From: Metaphire vulgaris
Taxonomy: Eukaryota > Annelida > Clitellata > Crassiclitellata > Megascolecidae
DNA length: 64,000 nt
Direction of reading: 5' to 3'
NCBI GenBank assembly: GCA_018105865.1
Contig: CM030869.1
Coordinates: 5,797,525 to 5,861,524, forward strand
A program made the translations under genes and the position numbers. Shown here one piece after another: positions 1-10,042 of the stretch. The notes under the pieces are model-generated. The model was not told the DNA's origin. It ran no database searches and saw nothing but the letters and a program-made list of their open reading frames with translations. How positions within the stretch are numbered: position 1 is the stretch's first letter; every line of letters begins with the position of its first letter.

Positions 1-135
1 GACTGGCAAAGGTATACGGATATGTAATTGGAACTACAGACAACATCGAACTGATAAGGAAAGCCAGAAACAGAGAAGAGTGGAAATCCATGGTCGCCGA
101 CGTAGCAATACATGGCACATGAAGAAGAAGAAGAA
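1..135 (+). pseudogene. 3' end of an RTE-type non-LTR retrotransposon
   Basis: The open frame at the window edge ends in REEWKSMVADVAIHGT and then a stop, followed by a short GAA-repeat tail (agaagaagaagaa). Similar C-terminal pieces recur at about 2353-2442, 4577-4650 (minus), 16455-16695 (minus) and 32975-33050 (minus). The longer copy at 16.5 kb shows the TGK-EGKR-RGRQR pattern seen upstream of the stop in RTE-like elements, so I assign this piece to the same class. Only the extreme 3' end lies in the window. Confidence 0.65.
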
Positions 136-138
136 TTG

Positions 139-630
139 GAACGAAAAAGATCAAGAATGTCGTAAATATGACTATATTTTGCGGATAGGCCTATATACCG
201 TTTCTTAGTGGGGTACCCTTCTTCGTTTCGCATTTCGAAGTGACAAAGGAAACTTGTTTAATAGAAAAAGGAGCTAAATGAGGTAAGTGAAGTCTCTTCT
301 CCAATTTCTCTCAAGTTCATTGTTGTTTCTATGCATAGCGGAGTTTAATTTCTTAAAATACACGCGCGTTTATAGGCCTACTGGTTATTTACGAAGGCGG
401 TGAATTTAAAAGGTCCGATTTAACTGGTCGCTATTTGTAGCAATTACATTATCGGGGGTTTCGACTTTCGATCGGTAACACGAAAAGATGGTTTGAAATA
501 CTTTCATTTCACTTGTGCTTGCATATGCGGCAAATTTAAATACCCTGATTTAAAGAGACGATATTTTCGTAAATTTGATTTTTTGGACCATGTAACTGTG
601 GGAAGGAATCGTGAGTGATAGCCCCAAAGA
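139..630. other. Unassigned AT-rich stretch
   Basis: No coding frame, tandem array or terminal repeat could be recognised. It contains two copies of the TAGGCCTA-like word that is frequent in this window. Confidence 0.5.
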
Positions 631-638
631 CCAGTAAG

Positions 639-1795
639 CATGGCGCGATTTGTAGGGGGAAGGGAGATTCCTCCCCCCCCCCCACTGCCCAAGTTCATCC
701 CCCCACTGAGGTGGCTACTGACATTCCAGCCAGGGAAGTCAATCTTCCCTCTCACTGTGACTGTGACAGGAAAATGCATTCACCGTCAGCAGAGGTAGAA
801 ATTTTGTTCGGCGCTTCGCGCCGAGCATGAGTAAAAGAATGAAACGTGATGTTCGGTGGTAACTGAAAACAGATTTATCTTAATCTTTGAAAAAATTTAC
901 CCATGTTGCTGATTAAACCATTTACGAGCGTAAGCCTATACCTCATCATGGCCAGACAATAAAATTGACAGATCATTATTTGGTGACAGAGCAATAGTTT
1001 ACCTAGCAGAACTGTGCAACGTAGATCCGTCACTAGCCTTGGACAGTGTTTAATCTAGACTCTGGACTCCGGGGGGGACTGGCAAGGCCGGGGGAAGTCA
1101 GCTAGGGGCCTGCTGTTAGTTAATGTAGTATGCCAACATTTCCGGGGATAATTTTAAATTTCTGGGGAAGGGCAATTCTCCGCTCCCGGAAACGGCCTAA
1201 ATTAAACCATGGCCTTGGATCAGTTCCGACAGTACAAGAAGAACAACGTTAAAGTAATCGGCAATGTGCTTGTTTCAGTACTCTGTAGAATTCAAATTCT
1301 GCCTATCTCGTCAGCTGAATGTGAGTGGGGCTTCTCGTGCATGAATATAAATGATACACTAGTTAGAAATCAACTCGGTATTCATACACTTTCATCTCTT
1401 GGGTATGCGATGGGTGAAATGCTGCCTCAGATGCACCAACTGACAAAAAAACTGACGAGACATCTGTGTCAATTCCTGCCATGGCAACTTTGTGTAATAG
1501 TGCTCAATGATACTTGCTTGAATTTAGTTGCAGATTTTCAATTGTTGCAACTTGCAGTTGCACTATTACATTTATGGTCTAAATAAATGGTGTGTGACAA
1601 TTTATACAAATAATATTAAAAGTTAGAGCGAAGTACTGTGCATTAAACCACGCATTTTCCATGTCCCCCACTGCTCGTCATTCCTCCCCCACTGCTCGTC
1701 ATGTCCCCCCCGCTGCTCGTCATTACCCCCTCTCCACTGCTCGCCATGTTCCCCTAATGTTCCCCCCACTGCTCCGGGTTACAAATCGCGCCCTG
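639..1795. mobile_element. Non-autonomous hAT element with 8-bp target duplication
   Basis: The left end reads CATGGCGCGATTTGTA (639-654). The right end, read on the minus strand, is CAGGGCGCGATTTGTA (1795-1780), so 15 of 16 bases match. Both ends are flanked by the exact 8-bp direct repeat CCAGTAAG (631-638 and 1796-1803), the signature of hAT insertion. The inside holds only the C-terminal part of a hAT-type transposase (1209-1586) and C-rich subterminal repeats of the phrase CCCCACTGCTCGTCAT (about 1660-1780). At 1157 bp it is too short to be autonomous and looks internally deleted. Confidence 0.9.
1209..1586 (+). pseudogene. hAT transposase, C-terminal dimerisation region only
   Basis: A 125-codon frame starts with ATG just inside the element and carries the phrase PISSAECEWGFSCMN, matching the SSAECERGFS-x-MN block of the hAT C-terminal dimerisation domain, followed by LVRNQLGIHTLSSL. 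In full-length transposases of this group this block lies at the end of a 500-800 residue protein. The zinc finger and the catalytic RNase H-like core are absent. It sits inside the TIR element at 639-1795 and is best read as the surviving 3' end of an internally deleted transposase gene. Confidence 0.8.
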
Positions 1796-1879
1796 CCAGT
1801 AAGACTCATTGAAATTGTTAATACAGAAACTTAAATCTAAAGAAGCTTGTCAAAGTCAAGAATCACTGCAATGGAAAGA

Positions 1880-2350
1880 GGCAATGGACAGTGAATTATA
1901 GATAAAGAATTAAACTTAACAAATTAACAGAACTTCCTGATGGAAAATCATCCGTATGCAGTAAATGGGCATATAAAGCGAAAACAGATGAAAAAAGAAA
2001 ATATTACAAGGTACAAGGTTTATCTAGAAGCTCAAGGTTTCTCAAAAAAATTTGACGAGCAGTACGAAGCGAAACAAGTAACTTTAAGAATGCTATTAAC
2101 AATTGCAGGTCACAAAAAATGAAGGTCAGCCATTATGACATAAAAGCATCTTATATGAATGGTGAATTGTCACACGAGGCTTACATGAAACAACCAGACT
2201 CATCAATGAGCCCTGTATGCAAACTTATATAGACTTATTAAGTCTATATGGACTCAAACAAGGAACAAGAAGTTACATGAAACTCTCATTAAGAACAATT
2301 TCAAACGGAGTGAAAATGATCACTGCTTGTATATTCAAAGCAGCTTTAAA
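1880..2350 (+). pseudogene. Ty1/copia reverse transcriptase relic, part 1
   Basis: Several frames together spell copia RT landmarks: RYKVYLEAQGFSKKFDEQY (copia: RYKARLVAQGF), then HYDIKASYMNGELSHEAYM (copia: YDIKTAYLNGEL, holding the first catalytic Asp), then LYGLKQ and an NDHCLYIQS block. There are several stops and frameshifts. The relic breaks at about 2350 and resumes at about 3947 with the HVDDL box, so roughly 1.6 kb of later insertions split it. It must be much older than those insertions. Confidence 0.8.
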
Positions 2351-2352
2351 AG

Positions 2353-2442
2353 GTGAGTGGATGTATAGAGAGACAAATGGAAGTCCATAGTCGTCAACGT
2401 AGAAATACACGACACCTAAAGACGAATAAGAAGAAGGATGCG
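2353..2442 (+). repeat. RTE-type 3' tail fragment
   Basis: The sequence around the stop (ATGGAAGTCCATAGTCGTCA to AATAAGAAGAAGG) matches the 3' terminal piece at 1-135 and ends in a GAA-rich tail. It lies within the copia relic. Confidence 0.6.
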
Positions 2443-2571
2443 CAACTCCATTGAATTCAGGACGTTTCATCTCAGGACGATTCATATTGCGGACGATTCA
2501 TCTCAAGACGTTTCATCATGAGGAATATTCATCTTAGGACTATTCATCTCAGGACTATTCATCTCGGATTA

Positions 2572-2955
2572 AGTTATAAGTATACGGAAAGTAAAATATA
2601 TGAATCATTATACAAACATAAATGAAGCAAAATAAACATAAACAGAAATCAAGCAAAATATCATGTAAGAGACGTTATTTAATGTAACTAAATAAACATA
2701 GACATAAATGAAGTAAAATAGCATGTAAGAGACGTTATTTAATGTAACTAAAAGTAAAATATATGAAGCATAAATATAAATGAAGCAAAAGTATCATGTA
2801 AGAGACGTTATATAATGTTACTACTAATAAAAATAACATAATTATATGAAGCATAACAGGAAAATATATTTGAAGTAAAATGTTAAGTAAAAGTTGTATA
2901 TATATATATATGTATATATATAAATTTACTTTACTTTCCGTATACTTATAACTTA
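2572..2955. repeat. Nested inverted repeat with 60-70 bp tandem repeats
   Basis: TTATAAGTATACGGAAAGTAAA near 2575 is repeated in inverse orientation near 2932-2953. Between the arms, three tandem copies of a unit containing ATGTAAGAGACGTTATTTAA start at about 2662, 2724 and 2793. A TA microsatellite occupies 2897-2932. Confidence 0.7.
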
Positions 2956-3830
2956 TAACTGCATTCTGGCAATTATGAACTGGACTGCGACTAACCGCCT
3001 TGCTCTCAATCCGGGCAAAGACGGAGCTGCTCTGGTTCAGCACCCCGATGAGGAGTCACTTGATCAGTCGCACTCCGTTCCTGATCGGTGACGCGGCCAT
3101 GGTTCCGGTGACAGAAGCACGCCTCCTTGGGGTCCTGCTGGACTCTTCGCTGTCCTTCGCTGGGCACCTCAGCAACGTGATTCGGGTGTGCTATCTCCAA
3201 CTGAGGCCAGTGAGGCACATCCGCAAGATCCGCCGTTACATATCGACGGGGCCGCTGTCCATCTAGTGCGCTCCTTTATTTTATCGTGACTGGATTACTC
3301 AAACAGTAGGTCTGCTAGGTCTTCCTGCGTACCAGCTGAGCCGTTTGCAATCAGTCTTGAATGCATCGGCTCGTTTGATCATTGGCGCCAGGTGGCATGA
3401 ACACGTTACCCCATTATTAAGGGATAAATTACACTGGCTTAAGGTGCCTGAGCGAATCATATACAAACGCTGTTGGCTGATATTCCGAGCCCTGCACGAC
3501 ACCTCCTGCCCGGAGTACTTGTCGACTCAGGTGCGAAGACGGGCTCAGACAGACCGACTCCTGCAGCTTCGATCCAGCAGTCGGTCCCTACTGCACGTCC
3601 CTCCTCCGTTGAGGACAGTTAAGCTCGGAGAGAGATCCGTGTCGTACGGGAACTTCCTCCTGTGGAATGCGCTCCCGGACGATGTGGCCAAGGCCACCTC
3701 GGCTGGAACTTTTGCTTGCATGCTTAAGACGTACTTATTTAAGACCTCGTACAATTTATCTAGTTGACCGTAAAGCGCTTTTGTTTTTTGCCTTCGTCAT
3801 TTCTACGGCGCTATATAAATCGTCATGTAT
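2950..3830 (+). pseudogene. 5'-truncated CR1/L2-like LINE (lineage B), RT C-terminus
   Basis: The frame from 2980 to 3266 reads RLALNPGKTELLWFSTP with one base insertion that breaks it, then RLLGVLLDSSLSFAGHL. The frame 3345-3767 continues with SVLNASARLIIGARWHEH, LHWLKVPERI, VPPPLRTVKLGERS, LLWNALPDD and a terminal LKTYLFKTSYNLSS. This is the post-RT thumb and C-terminal tail of CR1/L2-like ORF2. The RT core and endonuclease are missing. The 3' end carries the GGCGCTATATAAAT motif shared by several LINE tails here. The same lineage recurs at 32045-32975 and 41235-41600. Confidence 0.85.
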
Positions 3831-3946
3831 AGAATAGAATAGATGAATAGTCCTAAGATGAATAGTCCTCTTGATTAAACGTCCTGAGATGAATCGTCCG
3901 CGATATGAATCGTCCGCGATGAATCGTCCTGAGATGAAACGTCCTG

Positions 3947-4500
3947 ATACCACATCCATTCATGTTGATGATCTTATTGTGGCTAGCGCAGACAGTTCCA
4001 TACATTTGAAAGTTGAATGGAGGCGAAAAATGGCAGGGTGGGTTACGCGTTGGAGCGGTAGGCTGAAGGTGCGGATTCAAGCTGCTCCGTTAGTTCCTCT
4101 AATGGCTGTCAACAAGGCATTAATGCATCCTAAGCCACTTTAGATTACGCTATGATGACGCTATGATGAAATGAATAAAGTTTATCACGAAGGACCTAGG
4201 AAAATATCATTCGCTATCGTGGAATACAGATTGATCAGGACAGTGATGGAATGTATTTATTACATTAGAAAAAATTATATTTAAAGGAAACTTAAAGAAT
4301 TCAACTTAACAGACAGGACAGCAAACCGTAAAAATTCCTATTGATGATGCAAGACAAGCTGATTGGACTGAGGTAAAGAGAATTTTAAGATAGGCTCTAT
4401 TTAAACAAACTAAGGACAAGAAACTGAAACTTGGAAGTTTACTGAACAGAATAACAACCAACTCATTGGATAAATTAATACAGACTGGGCAAGTTATACT
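3947..4500 (+). pseudogene. Ty1/copia reverse transcriptase relic, part 2
   Basis: TTSIHVDDLIVAS is the copia YVDD catalytic box, with His replacing Tyr, directly after the right end of the foldback element. After a SINE insertion the relic resumes at about 4185 with degraded DLGKI, IDQDSDG-like, NYI-KKLKEFNL and KIPIDDARQADW phrases in shifting frames. The order matches copia pol downstream of part 1. It is heavily mutated and non-functional. Confidence 0.75.
4014..4160 (+). mobile_element. tRNA-derived SINE (decayed copy)
   Basis: It matches the SINE at 5312-5455 over the tRNA-like head and the tail ending CCTAAGCCACTTTA. The A-box-like TGGCAGGGTGG is at 4031-4041 and a B-box-like GATTCAAGC at 4074-4082. 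It is inserted into the copia relic. Confidence 0.7.
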
Positions 4501-5311
4501 TCAGACTGAAAATCAAACACTGGTTTTTTAATTCAGATATCTCGGCTCTCCAATTATATGGAAACTGACTAAAGAACTTCTTCTTCAGGTGTCGTGTATT
4601 TCTACGTTGATGACTATGGACTTACATTTCTCTCTGTTGTGTGTTACTTGTATGAGTTCTAATTCTGTAGTCATTCTGTAGTCATCCCCGTCATTGCCCC
4701 TAGATAACTTTGAGATTTAAATCAGGACATTGTTGATCAGATGATGATTTCTGAAGATAATTACCAAAGATGTATCAAACAAATTCGGAATGAAAAGTCG
4801 TGCAGGCGGACAAAGCACATAGACGCAAAGTACCGTTTCATTCGGAAACTATATAAAACTGGTGACATTCAAATTAAGTACTGTCCATTCAGTAAAATGT
4901 CTCCGAACTAACTAACCATTTGACTCAAACTGGCGCAGTTATTAGACATCTTTGGAATGAATAGTTATACAGTTCATTCAGTTTGTTGATGCATAATAAG
5001 CAATTGCATCTTTTAATATACAGTAGACCTACTTTGTTTTGACAGTATTTAAATTTGAAGGGCTACTGTATAATTGTGCAACCTTGTGAATCGTGGTGGG
5101 CATGTTTGACATTTTGAGACACTCTCTTACTTATTCAATATGATATACTATTTAACGATTCATATAGCGCAGATACGTTCTTCTTCTTTTACTGTGTAGA
5201 CACTGCGTTAATAAAGTGCGCTTAAATAAAATGTATCTGTACTATCTCTACATTTAAACGATCTAGAGAATATGGGACATCGTAGGGTTATCCGAGACTA
5301 GAGATTGTGGG
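4500..5311. other. Unassigned stretch with an RTE tail fragment
   Basis: An inverted RTE-type 3' tail lies at about 4577-4650 (minus). The rest, AT-rich, shows no frame or repeat that I can name. Confidence 0.5.
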
Positions 5312-5455
5312 TAGGGGCGGAAGATGGCAGAGTGGGTTACGTGCTGGAGCGTCAAGCTGACGGAGCGGGTTCAAGCCCCGTCATTACCCCTAGTGGCTTT
5401 CACACAGGCAGTAATGCCTTCTAAGCCACTTTAAATCATGCTGAGTATGCTAAGT
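5312..5455 (+). mobile_element. tRNA-derived SINE
   Basis: The head contains a consensus-like RNA polymerase III A box TGGCAGAGTGG (5325-5335) and B box GGTTCAAGCCC (5368-5378), 32 bp apart, as in a tRNA. The tail of about 60 bp (TAGTGGCTTTCACACAGGCA to CTTCTAAGCCACTTTA) is shared with the copy at 4014-4160, so it is a SINE family and not a tRNA gene. The internal promoter looks better preserved in this copy. Confidence 0.75.
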
Positions 5456-6264
5456 AAGATGGAAAGAAAGAGGAGAATTCTACGCAACAGTAAAAATATC
5501 ACAGTACAAAATCTTATGCTCAGGAAGAGATGGTAAAATATCTCGGGAAGGAGTGGCGTTACTACTAAATCAAAAGGCAGCCAAAGCAATTATTGGATAT
5601 CAAGCAGTGTCATCAAGAATAATATTAGCTAGATTCACTACAAAATTCTGCAAAATGACAGTGATACAAACATAGGCACCGACAAGTGACAGTACAGAAG
5701 AGGGAATTGATAGCTTCTATGGGAAAATGCAGCAAATGCAGTTCCAAAGCATGCCATCTTAATCATCACAGGAGACTGGAATGCTAAAGTCGGGACCGAC
5801 TATGACACTTGGGGAGGCACTATTGGCAAACATGGGATTGGAGAAGAAAACAATAGAGGGGAAAGTTTACTTAACTTTTGTGCATCAAACAAATTGTCAA
5901 TAGTGAACAAATTTTTAGAAAGAATGAGCAAAAAGTGGACTTGGTAATCACCAGATGGGAAAACAAAAAATATGAGAACTAATAACGACCGCAGTGAAAC
6001 AACAACAGTGAAACATTTCATACGCTACTAAATACGATATACTACTCAGAAACTGTGCCAGAAGACTGGAGCAGAGGGATAATTGTACCTATATACAAAA
6101 GAAAAGGAGATAAATTGGACTGCAACAATTAACGAGGAATTATATTCCAGAGCATCCCAGAGAAGGTCTTATCTAAAGTACTCCAGAGGAGAATAAGTGC
6201 ATATGTGGAAGAAGTACTTGAGGAGGAGCAAGCAGGATTTCGACCGGGAGGAAGCACAATTGAC

Positions 6265-6646
6265 CAGTGTTTATTCTAGCCACCTAGACATTGAGGGGAG
6301 TCTAACATGTTTGGGGGACAAAGTTTGCTATGTTTGACAAGCAAAAAAAGTAATCCATCCTTGTGTTTCTTCTCTCTGAAAATGCCTGACAAGCAAAAAA
6401 AAGGTCACACTTATATATTTTTTTCTTCTCGAAATACCTGACAAGCAAAAAGGTTATCATTGTATTTTTTAACCGTTCGAAGTGCCTGACAAGCAAAAAA
6501 GTCATCCTTATATTTTTCCCTCTCCAAGTGCCAAAAAAACCCCGTCGTCAAATTATTCTGGGGAAATTACTCTCTCACAAGGCAAAATATCAATATATTG
6601 GGGGAATTTGTAACTTGGGGGATTTCAAGGCCTAGAATAAACACTG
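6265..6646. mobile_element. Small TIR element with 9-bp target duplication
   Basis: Both termini carry the 15-bp inverted repeat CAGTGTTTATTCTAG. The direct repeat ACAATTGAC (6256-6264 and 6647-6655) flanks it. Removing the element and one copy restores the RTE reading GSTIDQLFT, so the insertion site is confirmed by the host relic. Inside are four tandem units of about 50 bp, each with GACAAGCAAAAA (near 6336, 6388, 6440 and 6488). The TIR sequence is hAT-like, but 9 bp is more typical of Mutator-like elements. Confidence 0.85.
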
Positions 6647-6655
6647 ACAATTGAC

Positions 6656-6760
6656 CAACTATTTACTATTAGACAAATCTTAGAAAAATATATTGAAACT
6701 AACAATTTTTAGTTTCATAATATTTTTTCTAAGATTTGTCTAATATTAAATAGTTGAACC
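6656..6760. repeat. 45-bp inverted duplication forming a hairpin
   Basis: The RTE segment 6656-6700 is repeated in inverted, slightly diverged form at 6711-6760, with a 10-bp spacer. It would fold into a long hairpin. It is directly adjacent to the right duplication of the TIR element. Confidence 0.85.
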
Positions 6761-6894
6761 ATAGTTGAACCATTCGTTAACGTAGCATGTATTATAATAC
6801 ACTTTTAAACTTTTTGACTACAAACAAGCTTTTGATTCAGTGTGGCACGATGGGCTCTGGCAAGCATTGGAATCGTACAAAAATTAATAAACAT

Positions 6895-7256
6895 TATCAA
6901 AACGGTTTATAGAAAAGCTGAAAACGGTGTGAGGTGGAACATGACCTAACAGAAAACGGTGTGAGGTGGAATTTCGGAATCGTAATATAACATAATAAAC
7001 ATAATAAAATATAACATAATAAAATATAACATAATTTAATATATAATATAACATAATAACTAATATAATGAATGTAATATAACATAATTTAATATATAAT
7101 ATAACATAATAACTAATATAATAAATGTAATATAACATAATTTAGTATATAATATTTAATTTAATATAACATAATCGTAGAAAAATTAATAAACATTATC
7201 AAAACAGTTTATAGAAAAGCTGAAAACGGTGTGAGGTGGAACATGACCTAACAGAA
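6895..7256. repeat. Duplicated RTE segment around an AT-rich tandem block
   Basis: A segment of about 60 bp of the RTE relic containing AAAACGGTGTGAGGTGGAAC occurs at about 6890-6970 and again at 7185-7256. Between them lies tandem DNA built from ATATAACATAATAA-like units. Confidence 0.75.
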
Positions 7257-7669
7257 TTGACAGAAGTAGGAACAAGACAGTGATGTATTCTTTCATCAAC
7301 GCTGTTTATCATAATTCTTGATACCAAAAACTTAAACATTTGTGTAAAGTGCAATGGAGAAAATATTTATAATCGAAAGTTGGCAGTTGACGTCACCTTG
7401 CTTGCGGAATCAAGGAAAGACCTACAAAAACTGACAAAGTAAATATCACGAGCCAAAGATTCGGCCTTACAATAAACGCAGCACAAACCAAAACCATGGT
7501 GGTCAGCAACACAAGAGAAAAGAAGTTGAAGCAGTCTTACTTAATATAATTATGCACTTCTATAGCACCAGTTCTAATACCCAAGGTATCAATCGATGGT
7601 ACTTCAAAATCAATCCGCAAAAGATCCAGGTCATTCCAGAGATCAGTCAGAGGGAGAGAGGAAGACGGA

Positions 7670-9193
7670 CTATGGAGGAAACGCCAATTGAAAGAGATGT
7701 GTCTTGAGTCTTGATCGGAAGATGCTTAATGAATTGGAAGATCTGACAGCCGGAGGTAGAGAGTTCCAGATTTTAGGCCCAGAAATAGAAAAAGCTCTCT
7801 TACCAATTTCAGTGTTGGTTCTAGGTACATTTAACAATGAATCAGCATACCTTGTTGAATGACGATGGTTTGGGTGATTCAACATAGATTTTAAATATTG
7901 AGGTTGGCCAGACTGCAGTGTTTTAAAAACCAGGAGACCAGTTTTGAATAGAATTCTCTGTTCTACCGGCAGCCAGTGTAACTTTTGAAGAACAGGTTTA
8001 ATATGATCATGCTTACGAGTTTTTGTAATGGCTCGGGCAATAGAATTCTGAATCCTTTGAAGCTTTTGCATGTTAGATCTGGTCATACCATTGTAAAGAG
8101 AATTGCAATAATCAAGTCTGCTGCTGATAAGGGCGTTTGCAAGAGGAATCAGAGCGGATTTGGGCACAAAATCACGAATTCGTCGAATATCTCTGATTTG
8201 CATGCGAGCAGCTCTGCTGACCTTATTTATATGATCGTTAAACGACATGTTCTTATCAAATATTACCCCTAGGTTGCGGACAGACTGACTTAGATTAACT
8301 GAAATGTTATCAAATATAAATGAATTTATGTCTTCAAATTTACTTAGATTAAATGATGTACCGAGAAGTAAAAACTCTGTTTTTGAAGGGTTAAGTGCAA
8401 GCTTATTATTAAACATCCAAGACTGAACGTTTTGCAGGCAAAGGGACAGATTTTCTAGTGACGTAGAGGAGGTTTTATCGTCGAAGGCAATGAATAACTG
8501 TGTATCGTCAGCATAGAAATGATAGTCAGCAGAGAACTGAGAAAGAAGCGATCCAAGGGGCATTGTATATAAGGTGAAAAGGAGAGGGCCTAAAACAGAT
8601 CCCTGGGGAACACCATAATCTAATTTAGCTGGGTTTGACTGTGCACCGTTACAATAAACAGATTGACTGCGATGTTGAAGATAGGATGTGAACCATTCTA
8701 ATACAGTACCCGATAAGCCAAACCAATGTTCGAGTCTGTGGAGAAGGATTGCATGATCTATGGTGTCGAAAGCCGCAGACAAATCTAATAAAATAAGTGC
8801 AGTTACCTTGCCGTTATCCATAGCAGACAAAATATAATCATGAACAGCTAGGAGAGCAGTTTCAGTTGAATGAAATTTTCTATATGCAGATTGTTTAGGC
8901 AATAAAAGATTATGGGATGAAAGATGTACATTTATTCGACTGAGCACAATGCGTTCAATGAGTTTAGATATGAAATTTAAATTTGAAATAGGTCTATAGC
9001 TAGAAAAATCATTTGGATCGAGTGTTTGCTTTTTCAGTAGAGGGTGAACTAGAGCACTAGCATAGGTTGATGGAAAGGCACCTGATGACAGAGATAGATT
9101 AACCAAACGGGTAATTACTGGCCCAAGCACATCAAAACACTGCTTAAGGATATCAGTTGGAATAACATCCAGCAGACACTGTTTATTTGGCAA
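7670..9193 (-). pseudogene. LINE lineage A reverse transcriptase block
   Basis: A 507-codon open block. RT boxes in order: SYRPISN (residues about 65-71), FHSTETALL (about 107), LDLSAAFD with the first catalytic Asp (136-143), GVPQGSVLGP (194-203) and FYADD (226-230). They are followed by NPSKTEFLLLG, the LGVIFD thumb motif and a C-terminal region with LHWLPVEQRI and PKIWNSLP. All catalytic residues are present. The ATG at 9193 is internal to the domain; the true ORF starts far upstream and is cut by a frameshift near 9330. The product would copy element RNA at the nicked target site. Confidence 0.88.
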
Positions 9194-9325
9194 TGAGAAA
9201 ATAATTTGGCGTATTTCAGACAGATTGGTGGGGCGGAATGCTGTGAATATTGGGGGAGGGGTTTTGGCAGTGAGCAGTTGTCTTCTGTGGGGTGTGTTGG
9301 AAATTTGAGCCTGATGCTAGATATT

Positions 9326-9916
9326 TTATCTGAGAAAAAATGTAGAAATTTGTCTGCTAGCTGTTGAGGTGAATTTGACTGAGGTAGTGTACTTTTTGTC
9401 TCGATGCAAAGGTTTATTTAAGGAATTCCATAAAGATTTTGGTGAATTCAGATTATCTTTTATCAGATTGGATAGGAACTGGGCTTTGGCATTATTGACT
9501 AGTTTACGAACATGGCGACATTGCTTCCTAAACCGTTTAAAGTCTGATGGCAGTTTAGAATGACGCCAAGCTCGTTCCAATCTACTCCTACGCTGACGTG
9601 CATCAGAAATATCTTTGTTGAACCAGGGTTGTGAAGGCCTATCAGTAACAATTTTAGTTTTCTCGGGGATAAGATCATCCAAAATACTACACAAAACATT
9701 TTGGAAAAGATTTGTATATTCTGTTACGGATTCTGTTGTGGAAGTAAATAATGGTGAAGAAAGAATTTTCAACTGAAACTGCTCGATGTCTAGCAACCTC
9801 CAGGGTCTAAATTTTATCGACTTTCTAGAGGAGGGAGCCTTAAATTGAAAGTTCACAGAGCATGATACAGTAAGATGATCAGAGATAGGAATCATTATTT
9901 GAGACAAAAGAAGCAA
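9326..9916 (-). pseudogene. LINE lineage A endonuclease end and linker
   Basis: A 196-codon block beginning near the catalytic SDH box of the endonuclease (PISDHLTVSCS). It continues through the linker typical of CR1/L2 ORF2 (PWFNKDISDARQRRSRLERA, KSLWNSLNKPL) and breaks before the RT domain. The piece between 10043 and 9916 is open in a different frame and carries HTLDLLITR, the box expected before SDH. The endonuclease is therefore complete in content but interrupted by frameshifts. Confidence 0.8.
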
Positions 9917-10042
9917 CTACGCTATCAGCTCTTGTGATGAGAAGATCAAGTGTGTGACCAAGATGGTGAGTTGGACCAGTGACATGCTGCTTAAGGTCAA
10001 AATTATTTAAAAGATTTTTGAACTGCACTGCATGAATGTCTA

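Larger units (their letters stand above)
2458..3946. mobile_element. Foldback-like element with arrayed inverted ends
   Basis: The left end (2458-2566) is an array of a 14-16 bp phrase of the form GGACGATTCATCTCA with variants GGACGTTTCATCTCA and GGACTATTCATCTCA. The right end (3840-3946) is the same array inverted, ending GAAACGTCCTG. The two arms of about 110 bp can pair over their length, as in foldback elements. The core carries a nested inverted repeat (2572-2955) and a truncated LINE (2950-3830). The element interrupts the copia relic. No clear target duplication was found. Confidence 0.65.
5480..7530 (+). pseudogene. RTE-like non-LTR retrotransposon relic (endonuclease plus RT)
   Basis: In shifting frames the segment spells an apurinic-type endonuclease region (GRDGKISREGVALLLNQKAA; then GDWNAKVGTDYDTWGG with the D-x-N catalytic pair; then RGESLLNFCASNKLSIVN) and RT landmarks (EDWSRGIIVPIYKRKGDK; EEEQAGFRPGGSTIDQ; FDYKQAFDSVWHDGLW; LAVDVTLLAES, where the catalytic A-D-D triplet is lost). 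Stops are frequent. A TIR element sits at 6265-6646, an inverted duplication at 6656-6760 and an AT-rich duplicated block at 6895-7256. The relic stops at about 7535, where the LINE of the opposite strand begins. Confidence 0.85.

Noticed and set aside
5312..5385. A functional tRNA gene
   Set aside because: A and B boxes are present, but the head is joined to a tail shared with a second copy and is not a clean cloverleaf; it is a SINE.
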